Notes: generated by a model from the letters alone, not told the origin. Positions 1 through 9,665 are shown, counted from the stretch's first letter. The stretch: 64,000 bases of DNA from Scalesia atractyloides (GCA_947069175.1 CAMTDV010000003.1:30530853-30594852), one strand, 5' to 3'. A program made the numbers and translations.

Positions 1-1930
1 AACTACTCGCTGCCGTCGCTAGTAGCCACCACAATTGTGGCCGCACTCAATCCATGTTCGAAACCACCGCGACCACCTAGGCGTATCCCCATCGGCCACC
101 TTTTGCCTCCTCCGACCCGCATAAACCATAGTACAACCACCGCAACCGCCACCTTGATCTGCTAGGTTCTTTTTGTGTACTTGAGATAAGTTTTTCGATC
201 ACGCTAACTGTACGATGTTCCTTAAACCCGTTCTTTTTTTTGTGACCTCGATATGTTCCGGTGACTAAGACTCCTAAAAGAATTTATGAATACGTGTACG
301 GTTTGTGTAGTATAATTGGTGAAACTCGATTGTTTTCGGATTATTAAAGACAAATGCATCTGTTAGTGTACGTTTGTTATGAGTGTGGGTGTGTGTTCCT
401 TGCATGTGTATACAGGTGTGTGTTTGTTATGTGTGCATGTGCGTGGGCGTTGTGTGTGTATGTTTGATATTGTATGGTGTGTGTACGTGCATATCAGGTG
501 TGTTAAAGTTGAGTATATAAGTGTGTAGTGTAAGTGTGTGTTGTGTGTGTAAGCATGTGGTGTATATGTGTGTGCGCGTAGAATGAGCTTGTAAAACTTT
601 GATTTATAAATAATTATTATTATATTATTATAATTAATTTAGTTCCTTCACGCGTTTTACTTTTATAACTTATAAAATATAATATTTTATAAACTTAAAG
701 GTACGCCATTAAAATAAGTTGATTTTTCTTCACATTTAACCTAAATTTCACTAGAAACGAAGTCGGGTTAAAATATAATATATATTTTGTTATATGGTGT
801 TTTAAACTTAGAACGTAATTTAGTTTCAATAATCGTTGTGAAATTAAAAAAGTAAATTTTAAAAGTTATTCTTGTTCTAATTCTCATCGAATAAATATCA
901 AATTTATGGTTTCTAACTTAGAAACATGTGGTGTTAATGAGTTTTAAAGGGTCAAAATTCATATTCTTGTACATCTTCTATTAAACGATAAACTTGTAAG
1001 TTTAAACGAGTCCATATTCACAAAAACATATTTTTAATTTCGAACATCATAACATTATTCTTATACGCATAAGTCATATTCTTAGTCGCCAAGAAACATT
1101 TACGGAACAAACTTCTAGACTAAATATTTTTTAATGAACCAATTTCATACATACGGGATTTAGGTTTGCATATTTATTGAGGACAACTTTATTTGTGGAT
1201 CTTTACTTGCAACTTGTTCGGTTACCTGCACCCTAGGTGAGTACATAGTCTCATTTTTACCTCTTTTTGGGATAATACATATGTTGTACACTTTTGCTTT
1301 AACGTTATAAAATTCATTATTTTTTTGGCTTATGTGATTGCTATATGCTTTGTATGAAACTTGTTGGTTTGCTTCAATGCGTGCATTCATTAACTTCGTA
1401 CAAGCCGTCCGGTAGTATATTATAGCGCTATATGTGTGACGACCCATCCCCACGCAGTTTGTGTTTTGCTCACGGTTACATATGGTGTGACCTCGCAAGA
1501 TGATAGAATCCGTTAAACATGTCAGCTTATTCTACATGTGACCCATACTTGTTAAATGCAAATTTGTTATGTCCCACTTATTCCATATGAATTGTAAATA
1601 AAATATTTTGTTACATGATTTGCTAAAAAACCTATGTTGCTCATGGACTTTTAGTTAACCCATGTTTTTCTCACATATGTTTTAGATGGTAAAAATTGAT
1701 GATGATTCAAGCTTCTATCACATAGGATTTATGGAACTTATTGCCTAGGTTAAACTTTAGAATAATTATTATGTTTTGTTGCAAACAAGTTATTTGGTTG
1801 TTTTGTTTGATGTGGTCGTTGAACATGAAATTTTGAATTAATATTATATGAAACTTTACCATGTGTCTTTAAGCAATCTACTATACCTGAAGTCTCGATG
1901 TTTCCATCGTCGGTTGGGGTTTTATAAGAG
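1..1930. other. Unassigned AT-rich intergenic DNA
   Basis: No gene is supportable here. The first 170 bases are relatively GC-rich with several CCACC/CCGCC words, and the rest is AT-rich with frequent stops in all frames. A 112-codon open frame on the minus strand (1160-1498) has no recognisable motif and biased composition, so I do not call it. The stretch is probably old transposon debris, but no LTR end, primer site or conserved domain could be identified. Confidence 0.5.
360..592. repeat. GT-rich low-complexity stretch
   Basis: The plus strand consists mostly of imperfect TGTG/GTGTGT runs broken by GCATG and TATG words. It is a degenerate purine-pyrimidine alternating microsatellite with no phase-stable unit, so an old simple repeat is the best description. 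Confidence 0.7.
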
Positions 1931-1932
1931 AA

Positions 1933-3780
1933 TTGTTAGTGCTTCCAATCAAAGCAACTTACATGTGTGCACTTGACAAGGGGGAACTGTTGCTGCAGTT
2001 TAAAAAACTTTGTTACAAAGAGCAAATCAGCAAAATCAGAGACATCAAAAGAAAACAATTACCTTCATTCTGGAAAGTAATGATGGAGACTCTAAAAAAG
2101 TTTCTGACATCAAAATCGGAGCTGCTGATCAGATAGATACCTCTATTCTCAAAATCATGTATGGACTCATAACTAGGTACAACATTGATTACAGAATAGA
2201 GATATTTAATCTGATGAGGAAATCCGTGTTCACCAAAAGTGGGAGAATTTCTACACACCTACCACATCCTAGATTTTGGGGAATAATAATTGTAGAAACG
2301 TTTGAAGAAAGAGACATGGAACTGTTCTGAAATAATGTGGAAATCACCTATCATGAAGCCATGGTATGCTGCTCAAGGTTGGACTTCTGCCAGATATGTA
2401 CAAGTTTTACTAAAAAGAGAATGCTCTGTCTGATGGATCACGACTCTCCATATCGGAAACAGCTTGTTGAAATATACAACCAAGTGGAAGTACTTGACAA
2501 CAGCACATCACCAGATGAAGAAGATCAAGCCTCAAGAGCACTAGAAATTGAAAACACAACAGAAGTACACCAACAAGACACAAGAATGTCACTAGAACAC
2601 ACGAACATTGGTGAACAAGAGACAACTGAGATGGAGCAACATCAGGTGAACAACATACAACCGGTGCTCATACCAATCCTTCTCTTAACATTGCTAGGAA
2701 CTCAATAGAATTAGGTTTTGAGGATTCTATTAAAGTAAATTACATGCTTGTTGTAAGAAAAACAAATAAGAATGTTGAAGAGAATGTTGGTAGTTCAATA
2801 CATCTCGACTCTAAATCAGATAATGAGAAGGAGAATGAGAACCAAAGACATCCGTTGAAACAAAGCTGGATCTGCTGTTAGAGGAGCTTAGAAGTCAAAA
2901 ATCTGATATTAAAACTCTATTAGAATCAGTAGAGATCAGTAAAAGTCAAACTGAAAGAAACACTGAAGTGTTGAAGAGTATGTAGCAGAGTCCAACCACT
3001 TCATCATAAATCAACAAATTCACTTCTGAATTCCAAAGATTTCAGAAGATCTGGAGGATATTACAGTTCAAGTAAAGGACGAAGTTGAAACAAAGAAAGC
3101 GGAGAATTCTGATGCAATGATAGAAGAAATCAACAATCTAAGAGTAAGAAACAAAACCATGGCTGATGATTTTGTAAAGTTGATAAAAGAATTGGGTGAA
3201 CAGAAGGAACATTTTCAAACAAAACTTAAGGAAGTGCATGATAAAGAAAAGAAAAACGCAGATTTGATCATTGATGTTCATTATCTAATGAGAAGGATGC
3301 ACTATAATGTTGCCAGATTGGCAAAAATTAGTGTTAAGAATCTGATGACTCCCATACCAGAAGAAGCATCAACACAAGAAGTCCCTTCAGCTACCACTAG
3401 CTACCAAAACCAAACCAATACCAATGGTAACTCCTCCACCTGTACCAAGAAGAAAGTGGAACTCCAACAACAGAGGAACCAAAGAACAAAGGAGTACCGG
3501 AAACATCACCCAAAAGAGCTACATCATGTGAATCAACTTTCAGCATATCCTTAGTTTAGAAAGTGGGTAGAGACTGTAACCTCCTCAAAAAGGCCCAAAC
3601 TGGTTCCAGAAAGAGATTCAGAAGGAAAGTTGATTGGATTGGTACTGATTGTAGATAGAGAGGACATGATGTTTCTAGAACATTAACTTGAGCACTACTA
3701 CTGGACCAAGTCCAGTAAGTAGAGGAATATGTGACGAGAGAATTGAAAAGGGGAAATATTTCATTCACTGTCCACTAAAA
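1933..3780 (+). pseudogene. Element A, left half: gag-like remnant of a copia-type pol-less element
   Basis: Several short open frames lie in different phases and together look like one decayed polyprotein. Frame 2010-2330 contains a segment ending HLPHPRFWGIIIVETF. This recalls the PRF-type motif of plant gag-like ORFs in non-autonomous LTR elements. Frame 2337-2708 is Glu/Gln/Thr-rich and acidic. Frame 3117-3554 starts with a heptad-like, Lys/Glu-rich coiled-coil stretch (about residues 1-60) followed by a Thr/Ser/Gln-rich tail. No protease, RT or integrase motif is visible. Stops and frame changes separate the pieces, so it is a pseudogene. The sequence is cut at 3780 by B1 and its other half resumes near 21310. 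I saw no matching 5' LTR upstream. Identification as a non-autonomous copia relative is inference. Confidence 0.5.
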
Positions 3781-3964
3781 TGTAACATCCGTCAAAAACC
3801 GGATTTACCAAACCCACTCCGTTTATTAACCGAACAACCAGTTAAAAATTTCGTGGCGTATTTAATGCCCAAATTAATTTTAAACGATACATAATTAATA
3901 AGTATATTGGATTATAAAAGTTATATTTGAAAAAGTATTAAAAATAAGGAAATAAAAATAAAAC

Positions 3965-4050
3965 CAGGCTGCCGGGATTCGAACCCGGGTCAGCCATGTC
4001 AACATGATCAACAAAGTCTTAACTCCCACACTTCCAACCACTGCGCCACT
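3965..4050 (-). ncRNA. tRNA-like module a (antisense) in B1 5' LTR
   Basis: On the minus strand there is an A-box-like TGGCGCAGTGGTTGG (4048-4034) and a perfect B box GGTTCGAATCC (3985-3975), with a flanking T-arm stem CCCGG/CCGGG. The A-to-B start spacing is 63 nt, which fits a class II (Ser/Leu-type) tRNA with a long variable region. T-rich runs follow on the minus strand. No convincing acceptor stem or anticodon arm is visible, so this is a tRNA-derived module and not an intact tRNA gene. It sits upstream of, and opposite to, the LTR's own promoter. Confidence 0.6.
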
Positions 4051-4198
4051 TGTGTTCCTTGTTCATTATTAGAAACAATTAATTCAAATACACAAACTCG
4101 AATTCAAACTGACGCGCCCAAATCGCAGTCGTCGGAAATCCCGACGATTTCGCCGAGATTGGACGGTTTCTTCTGTTTTAACCGACGCATTAACCTTA

Positions 4199-4218
4199 AC
4201 ATCGGTTATAACCAATGT
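4199..4218. promoter_or_regulatory. Decayed 20-bp palindrome upstream of TATA box
   Basis: This is the B1 5' LTR version of ACATCGGTTATAACCGATGT, here with two changes (AACCAATGT). Perfect versions are at 10084, 12142, 18718 and 51094. It contains two head-to-head CGGTTA/TAACCG words that resemble MYB core sites, about 90 bp before the TATA box. Confidence 0.5.
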
Positions 4219-4307
4219 CCAGTCCGCGACACAAGTCATAACCGCCAGAAAAGTTATTGACCGATGAATCAAGACTGAAATCAGACCACATGCATCTCGA
4301 TTCTTTC

Positions 4308-4317
4308 CTATAAATGC
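4308..4317 (+). promoter_or_regulatory. LTR TATA box (CTATAAATGC)
   Basis: A consensus plant TATA box followed by a CT-rich stretch. The same box is present at 10193, 12251, 18827, 29114 and, inverted, 50916-50925. It divides the LTR into U3 (with module a) and R/U5 (with modules b-d). Modules b-d should therefore lie in the leader of the genomic RNA. Confidence 0.75.
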
Positions 4318-4762
4318 ACTCTCTAACCTCTGATAGCCTTTTCGCTCACGATCACACCCATTCTCGACGAAGTTTCACTCGCCGGAAAGTTTCTGCAACT
4401 CGCCGGAAAACCGAACCCCTTCACTTCTGTGCCTTACTCTAAAAACAGAACACCTAGAGCTCATACCGAAGTCACCCACACTCACCTCAAGCTTCCTGAA
4501 GACCTTCTGCCGCAAGATAAACGTCGCCGGAATAACCTGCTGTTATCGGAAATTTCGCCGGCGAAACAGAGGATCTCTGTTCGGTATATCTTACACCTAA
4601 TCTCTCTCGTTTTTATTAATCTCACATGTAATTAATCACAACACGCTAAAGAAACTGATTATTTTTGTCAAAACAGTCGGACATCGATTCTGGTTAAGTT
4701 TAACGAAGAAGACGAAGTACTGATATGATATAAAATTAACTAAAAACAGTTTTATGAACGGG

Positions 4763-4867
4763 TTAGACACACAGTCCAGTGGTGGACTATGTGCAAACAA
4801 TATGCCTAACGTCCCGAGTTCGATTCTTGACACACGCACCTTCACAGAAATAAAATGCCTTTTTTTT
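4763..4867 (+). ncRNA. tRNA-like module b in B1 5' LTR
   Basis: The module starts with TTAGACACAC and an 11-bp hairpin, CACACAGTCCA pairing with TGGACTATGTG (one mismatch in this copy). A T-loop-like AGTTCGATTCT follows at 4817-4827. The A-like to B-like spacing is about 46 nt. A run of eight T residues at 4860-4867 follows and would be a strong Pol III stop. It is clearly paralogous to modules c and d. Confidence 0.5.
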
Positions 4868-4934
4868 AGAGACCGAATCGGGTTAACTTCAGTAAGATGT
4901 TAAGTATAATAAAAACCAGATTATTTACCAAGTT

Positions 4935-5034
4935 AGACACACAGTCCAGCGGTGGACTGTGTGCCAAACTAAACCACAGGTCTCGGGTTCGAGACCTGTG
5001 GCGAGCACCGAGCCAATGCATTAAAATCGTTTTT
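4935..5034 (+). ncRNA. tRNA-like module c in B1 5' LTR
   Basis: The 5' part is a perfect 11-bp hairpin (CACACAGTCCA/TGGACTGTGTG). The 3' part is a perfect 12-bp hairpin with arms 4974-4985 and 4990-5001 around a GGTT loop, overlapping the B-box-like GGTTCGAGACC (4986-4996). A-like to B-like spacing is 45 nt. A T5 run ends the module at 5030-5034. Confidence 0.5.
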
Positions 5035-5101
5035 AAAATAAATGATTTTCGGATTAATTCAATTAGTATATAAATATAATTAAAAACAGAAATATTTCGG
5101 G

Positions 5102-5249
5102 TTAGACACGTAGCTCAGTTGGTAGAGCTGCGTGCACGCGAACGGGAGGTCTCGGGTTCGAGTCCTGCCCGGCGTATACATTTACACAATAAAACCGGTC
5201 AACAGGTCAACGGTCAACAAGTCAACGGTCAAAAAGTCAACATTTTTTT
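5102..5249 (+). ncRNA. tRNA-like module d in B1 5' LTR
   Basis: The most tRNA-like module. It has the canonical A box TAGCTCAGTTGG (5111-5122) and the canonical B box GGTTCGAGTCC (5155-5165), with 44 nt between their starts, exactly the spacing of an ordinary tRNA gene. TATATAAATATAA lies about 25-35 bp upstream, and a T7 run (5243-5249) lies downstream. The D-arm is extended into a 10-bp hairpin with one wobble pair. The acceptor ends do not pair well and no clear anticodon stem is seen. It is therefore probably a tRNA-derived Pol III-type unit, not a functional tRNA. Confidence 0.62.
5196..5242 (+). promoter_or_regulatory. Cluster of six GTCAA (W-box-like) motifs
   Basis: Six GGTCAA/AGTCAA repeats read as TTGAC(C/T) on the other strand, the core of the WRKY-binding W box. 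The cluster lies between module d and its T7 run. Equivalent clusters occur in the other B-type LTRs, including the inverted one near 50003-50033. Confidence 0.5.
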
Positions 5250-6162
5250 ATTATTTTTATTTATTTATTTTATTTAAAAATCAATTAAAAATACTTAAAA
5301 ATAACATTTTTGAAGTTAGAAAATAGCTTTAAACTCACAAAAAGATATCCAATAATCCTACTAAAATTGATTAATAAAATCTGCTTATTTACCGAACCAT
5401 TATGTTATTATCTAGGTTAGTTTCACTCGTGGTTAAATCAAACTTCGTGCGCATTCAACATCATCAACCGAACGCACCCACTGTGAATGAATCTTACAAC
5501 TCCCTTTTTAAGTACACGTTTTGGGGTGTGTCATGTGTCACTAAAATTAATTCGTTTATTTAAACTTGTGCCATACCATATTGTGATCTAAACTTAGAGT
5601 GTAAATATTGTTTGTAGTTATGTCTTTCATATTGTCAAGTTGTATGCAAATCATTCATTAGGCCCATCAGTTCGTAGAACAACGCGTGCCTCAAAACTCA
5701 TTCATTAGGCCCATCAGTTCCTCGTGAGAGACGGGTTGAGCAACGCGTGCCTCAAAAAAAATTATTATTGTATGTGTGTGCATTATCTGATATTAAGTGT
5801 TTCATGAATATGTTTACATCTATATTTACTCATATGTGGTTGTGCACTTTATTTTATAATTAATTCAATAAACTTGTTCAAATGCTTTTCATAGGATTCA
5901 CTCGCCAACTTTTTGTTGATCCAAAAACCATTTTTACACATGATACAGGTGAACAGGATGAAGCAAGGAAAACATAGGAAATGCCTTAGAAGAAAATAAT
6001 GAAGTCTAGAATGATGTGTAGAACATGATGTAATTATGATTGTATCTTTCCCTTTAAATTGTAATAATAAATATGAAACGTTATAATAAATGTCATGAGC
6101 TTTGATGATAACCGAATCATGCCCTGATCACCTTTTCCGCTGCGGGTCGGGGTGTGACAGAT

Positions 6163-6180
6163 TGGTATCAGAGCCATGAC
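6163..6180 (+). other. Primer binding site of B1 (tRNA-iMet type)
   Basis: TGGTATCAGAGCCATGAC starts three bases after the LTR end. The first 14 bases match the usual complement of plant initiator tRNA-Met 3' ends, which defines the 5' LTR boundary and plus orientation. Confidence 0.88.
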
Positions 6181-7077
6181 TATAGGGATATAGGATAGGT
6201 TATTAGACCCTTAGAGCCTATACTATAGTTGACTAGATTTTAATAGTTTATGTGGTTACATGCAAACTTATGATATTTATTTGTTTCATATTTGTTTATA
6301 CTTACAGTCAAACATACATACTTACATACACATTCATCATACATATTTCAATGTTCACATATTCAAATCATCATCATACTTTCGTTATTCAAGGATTTTG
6401 TCGCATTTTTCATTTTTCAAATCTCATCAAAGTGAGTTCTGCGACGGGCATGTAGTAACTGGAAGGGTACAAGTACCGGTAGTCGGAACGTCCTGTCTAG
6501 GTTGGCATTCGTATAAATCCAATATAACGGATCAGTTTGCCTACCTGGGGACTAACGATGAGAGTACAAAGGACCTATTAGGCCAAAGCATGCCACACCA
6601 AACGTCGTTCGAACTAACCCCACTTTGAGGTGTCACCGTGTCCATACCTGGATACATTCCGAATATCATACGTTACATACATATTTCTCGATTTTCTCCG
6701 GGTTTTAGTGTACGTAACCAGGCTAACACATGCGAACCATATGAAAAACCCGGTATTCATGGGGGCCCACATGATTACGAAGGTGAAGTATGGCGGCATG
6801 CAATGCCCAATTACGAGCAAAGCCCAAGACATCCTATGGATGTAGTAGATTTATTATTTTATATTTATTTTATAAATATTCATTTCTAAATACGACCCAT
6901 GATCCCAAAAACATCCAACTCATACTCTTGATATGTATTCCTTGTAGATGTCTTCTAGCCTCACAAGCCATACCCATCCAAGCTATCCCAATCACTCAAA
7001 TAGCACCCAACTCAACTTACCCAAATAAGAAACCATACCTTGGACCTCACCCTCAATGTAACACCTTTTTTATCACC
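6181..7077 (+). other. B1 leader and degraded gag region
   Basis: No intact ORF. Short overlapping frames at 6260-6628 and 6638-6889 have no recognised motif, although the second shares its sequence with the matching region of B2 (14511-14849). It is probably the decayed upstream part of a gag gene. Confidence 0.45.
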
Positions 7078-7484
7078 ATCCATCTACCTTACCTTGTCGG
7101 CTATGTGCGAATTGTGGACGCTATGGTCATTTGAGCAAGGTTTGCCGCACCTCTCAAAACCAAATCTCTCCCCCTACTCAAAACATGATCCAAACCATTC
7201 AACAACCCCAATACCCCATGTTAACTTATGTTCGAGCTTGTTTCAATTGTGGTGACCCTACCCACTTTAGAAACACGTGCCCTCGATTGATTAACATCAT
7301 AAACGCCCAAGCTCAAGCAAACCCAGTTAACCAAGCAAATCAAGGAAGCCTAACCACTAGGCCACCAGCAAGAGGAAGAGTTTTCAACATCAATGCCAAT
7401 CCTGTTGAAGATAATGACGGCCCAAACGAAACCACCCAACTAGTCCCCTTCACCGAAAATCAAGATTCAACTCCAACCGCTTAG
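7078..7484 (+). pseudogene. B1 gag nucleocapsid remnant with two zinc knuckles
   Basis: One frame ending at a TAG at 7484 holds two retroviral-type CX2CX4HX4C zinc knuckles, CANCGRYGHLSKVC (about 7110-7146) and CFNCGDPTHFRNTC. They are followed by an Asn/Gln/Pro-rich tail with an RGRVFNINANP segment. A further Cys pair (CRLC) precedes the first knuckle, giving a Cys/His-rich module like those at the C-terminus of gypsy gag proteins. Such domains bind retrotransposon RNA and help packaging. The upstream frame is broken, so no full gag can be made. There is no protease or RT after it; the array at 7490 follows at once. The corresponding frame in B2 is at 15014-15403. Confidence 0.72.
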
Positions 7485-7489
7485 TTTTA

Positions 7490-9400
7490 TGTTTTTCTTT
7501 ATGTTATCTCAAGTTTTGGTTGATTGTGTTTGTTTATGTTTTAAAACCACATAGAACCAATCATAACTTACGGATAAAGCCAATGAAAATTTGACAAGAA
7601 TATGGTGTATACGCCGCTGGTACTTCCTATATATAAGTATTCTTGTCAAAGGATCAGAGGCATTATCTGACGGTTATGAGAAGTTACATGTAGGATTTAG
7701 TATTGTCTTGATTGAAGTTTGTTTTGTACTCACTGATTTGGCATTTATAGCATCTCATCATTTAAAGAAATTGGATTGTGTTCCATTTCTACATAGACTA
7801 ACCTCTCCATCACAACAAACGAGTGAGGAACTGTCACAAATCAAACATGTATGCTATCAGAATTGAGACTCAAGTTTTGGTTGTTGTGTTTGTTTTAGAG
7901 TCCATAGAACTAATCATAACTTGCGGATAAAGTCAATGAAAATTTGACAAGAATATGGTGGATACGCCGCTGGTACTTCCTATATATAAGTATTCTTGTC
8001 AAAGGATCAGAGGCATTATCAGGCGGTTATGAGAAGTTCCATGTAGGATCTAGTAATGTCTTGGTCGAAGTTTATTATCATACATTTCAACGTATTTCAA
8101 TTTCATCATTTCAAGAAGTTGAGCTATGTCTCACTTCCACAAGGACTAACCTCTCCATCATAACAAACGAGAGAGGTACTGTCACCATTCAAACATATAT
8201 ACTATCAGAATTAAGACTCAAGCTTTGGTTGATTGTGTTTATTTATGTATTAGAGTCACATAGAACTAATTATAACTTGCGGATAAAACCAATGAAAATT
8301 TGACAATAATATGGTGGATACGCCGCTGTTACTTCCTATATATAAGTATTCTTGTCAAAGGATCAGAGGCATTATCAGGCGGTTATGAGAAGTTCCATGT
8401 AGGATTTAGTATTGTCTTGGTTGAAATTTGTGTTACATTCACTGATTTAACATTCATATCATATCATCATCTAAAGAAATTGGATTGTTTTCCATTTCTA
8501 CATAGACTAACCCCTCCATCACAACAAACGAGAGAGGAACTGTCACAAATCAAACATGTATGCTATCAGAATTGAGACTCAAGTTTTGGTTGTTGTGTTT
8601 GTTTTAGAGTCACATAGAACTAATCATAACTTGCGGATAAAGTCAATGAAAATTTGACAAGAATATGGTGGATACGCCGCTGGTACTTCCTATATATAAG
8701 TATTCTTGTCAAAGGATCAGAGGCATTATCAGGCGGTTATGAGAAGTTCCATGTAGGATTTAGTAATGTCTTGATTGAAATATGAGTTATACTCACTGAT
8801 TTAGCATTCATATCATCTCATCATTGGATTATGCCACCATTCAAACATGTATACTATCAGAATTTGGACTCAGATATTGGTTGTTGTGTTTATTTATGTT
8901 CTAGAGTCACATCATAGAACCAATCCTAACTTACTGATAAAACCAATGAAAATTTGACAAGAATATGGTGGATACGCCGCTGGTACTTCCTATATATAAG
9001 TATTCTTGCCAAAGAATCAGAGGCATTGTCAGGCGGTTATGAGAAGTTCCATGTAGGATTTAGTAATTTCTTGGTTGAAGTTCGTTTTATACTCACTGGT
9101 CTAGCATTTATATCATCTCATCATTTAAAATGGGATTATGTCACCAATCAAACATGTATCCTATCAGAATTAGGACTCAGACATTGGTTGTGGTGTTTAT
9201 TTATGTTCTAGAGTCACATCATAGAACCAATCATAACTTACTGATAAAACCAATGAAAATTTGACAAGAATATGGTGGATACGCCGCTGGTACTTCCTAT
9301 ATATAAGTATTCTTGCCAAAGGATCAGAGGCATTGTCAGACGGTTATGAGAAGTTCCATGTAGGTTGTAGTATTAGAAGTTTTGTTTTAGGATATAACCT
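7490..9400 (+). repeat. B1 internal tandem array, 6 units
   Basis: Six head-to-tail units are anchored at 7592, 7945, 8301, 8655, 8955 and 9262, with periods of 353, 356, 354, 300 and 307 bp. Each unit contains a conserved core: an inverted repeat (TTTGACAAGAATA and its complement TATTCTTGTCAAA) enclosing GGATACGCCGCTGG and CTATATATAAG, then CAGAGGCATT and GGCGGTTATGAGAAG. Arms carry one or two changes in some units. Open frames across units are out of phase, so it is not protein coding. It fills the place where pol would normally lie. Confidence 0.9.
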
Positions 9401-9650
9401 TATCTTTCCAAACATATCAAAACTCTTGCGCATGAAATCATGCTTAGTGAATCAACTCCGCTTATTAATAATTTTACCGTAGGCAACAAAAAGCGATTCC
9501 TGTAGCAGGGTACTTAACCCCTACAAGGAACGTTACAGCCTCAACCAAAAATTTAAACTCTTACTCTTTTTCTAAGTATTTAATGGTCAATTAAAACACC
9601 ATCCTTTTGAGACAAATATATCACTACTTGAGTTTCGGGACGAAATTCTA
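9401..9650 (+). other. B1 segment between array and polypurine tract
   Basis: Non-coding AT-rich sequence with GTAGCAGGGTACT and TTTCGGGACGAAATTCT words just before the polypurine tract. The same segment is found in B2 at about 18030-18282. Confidence 0.6.
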
Positions 9651-9665
9651 AAAAGTAGGGGATAC
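9651..9665 (+). other. Polypurine tract of B1
   Basis: AAAAGTAGGGGATAC immediately precedes the 3' LTR start TGTAACATCC. This is the expected priming site for plus-strand DNA synthesis. Confidence 0.82.

Larger units (their letters stand above)
3781..6159 (+). repeat. B1 5' LTR (2379 bp)
   Basis: The LTR begins TGTAACATCC and ends GGGGTGTGACA. It is followed three bases later by the primer site, which fixes its right end. In order it holds an antisense tRNA-like module (a), a near-palindrome (4199-4218), a TATA box (4308-4317), three sense tRNA-like modules (b, c, d), a GTCAA cluster, and a duplicated ATTAGGCCCATCAGTTC segment near 5655-5752. The same order recurs in the other LTRs at 9666, 11724, 18299, 28612 and, inverted, 49044-51526. 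Confidence 0.92.

Noticed and set aside
1160..1498. 112-codon minus-strand ORF
   Set aside because: No domain, promoter or homologous copy in the window; composition matches surrounding AT-rich DNA.
5102..5180. Genuine tRNA gene in the LTR
   Set aside because: A and B boxes and their spacing are right, but acceptor ends do not pair, no normal anticodon arm is visible and the D-arm is replaced by a 10-bp hairpin. A tRNA-derived module is the honest call.
3781..6159. Cassandra-like 5S rRNA-bearing LTR
   Set aside because: The internal boxes are of the tRNA type (TTCGA B box), and no 5S A box/IE/C box arrangement is seen.
7591..9482. Repeated ORFs starting MTRIWWIRRWYF as a protein family
   Set aside because: They come from the tandem array. 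Unit length is usually not a multiple of three, frames end at different places, and conservation follows the DNA core and not codons.
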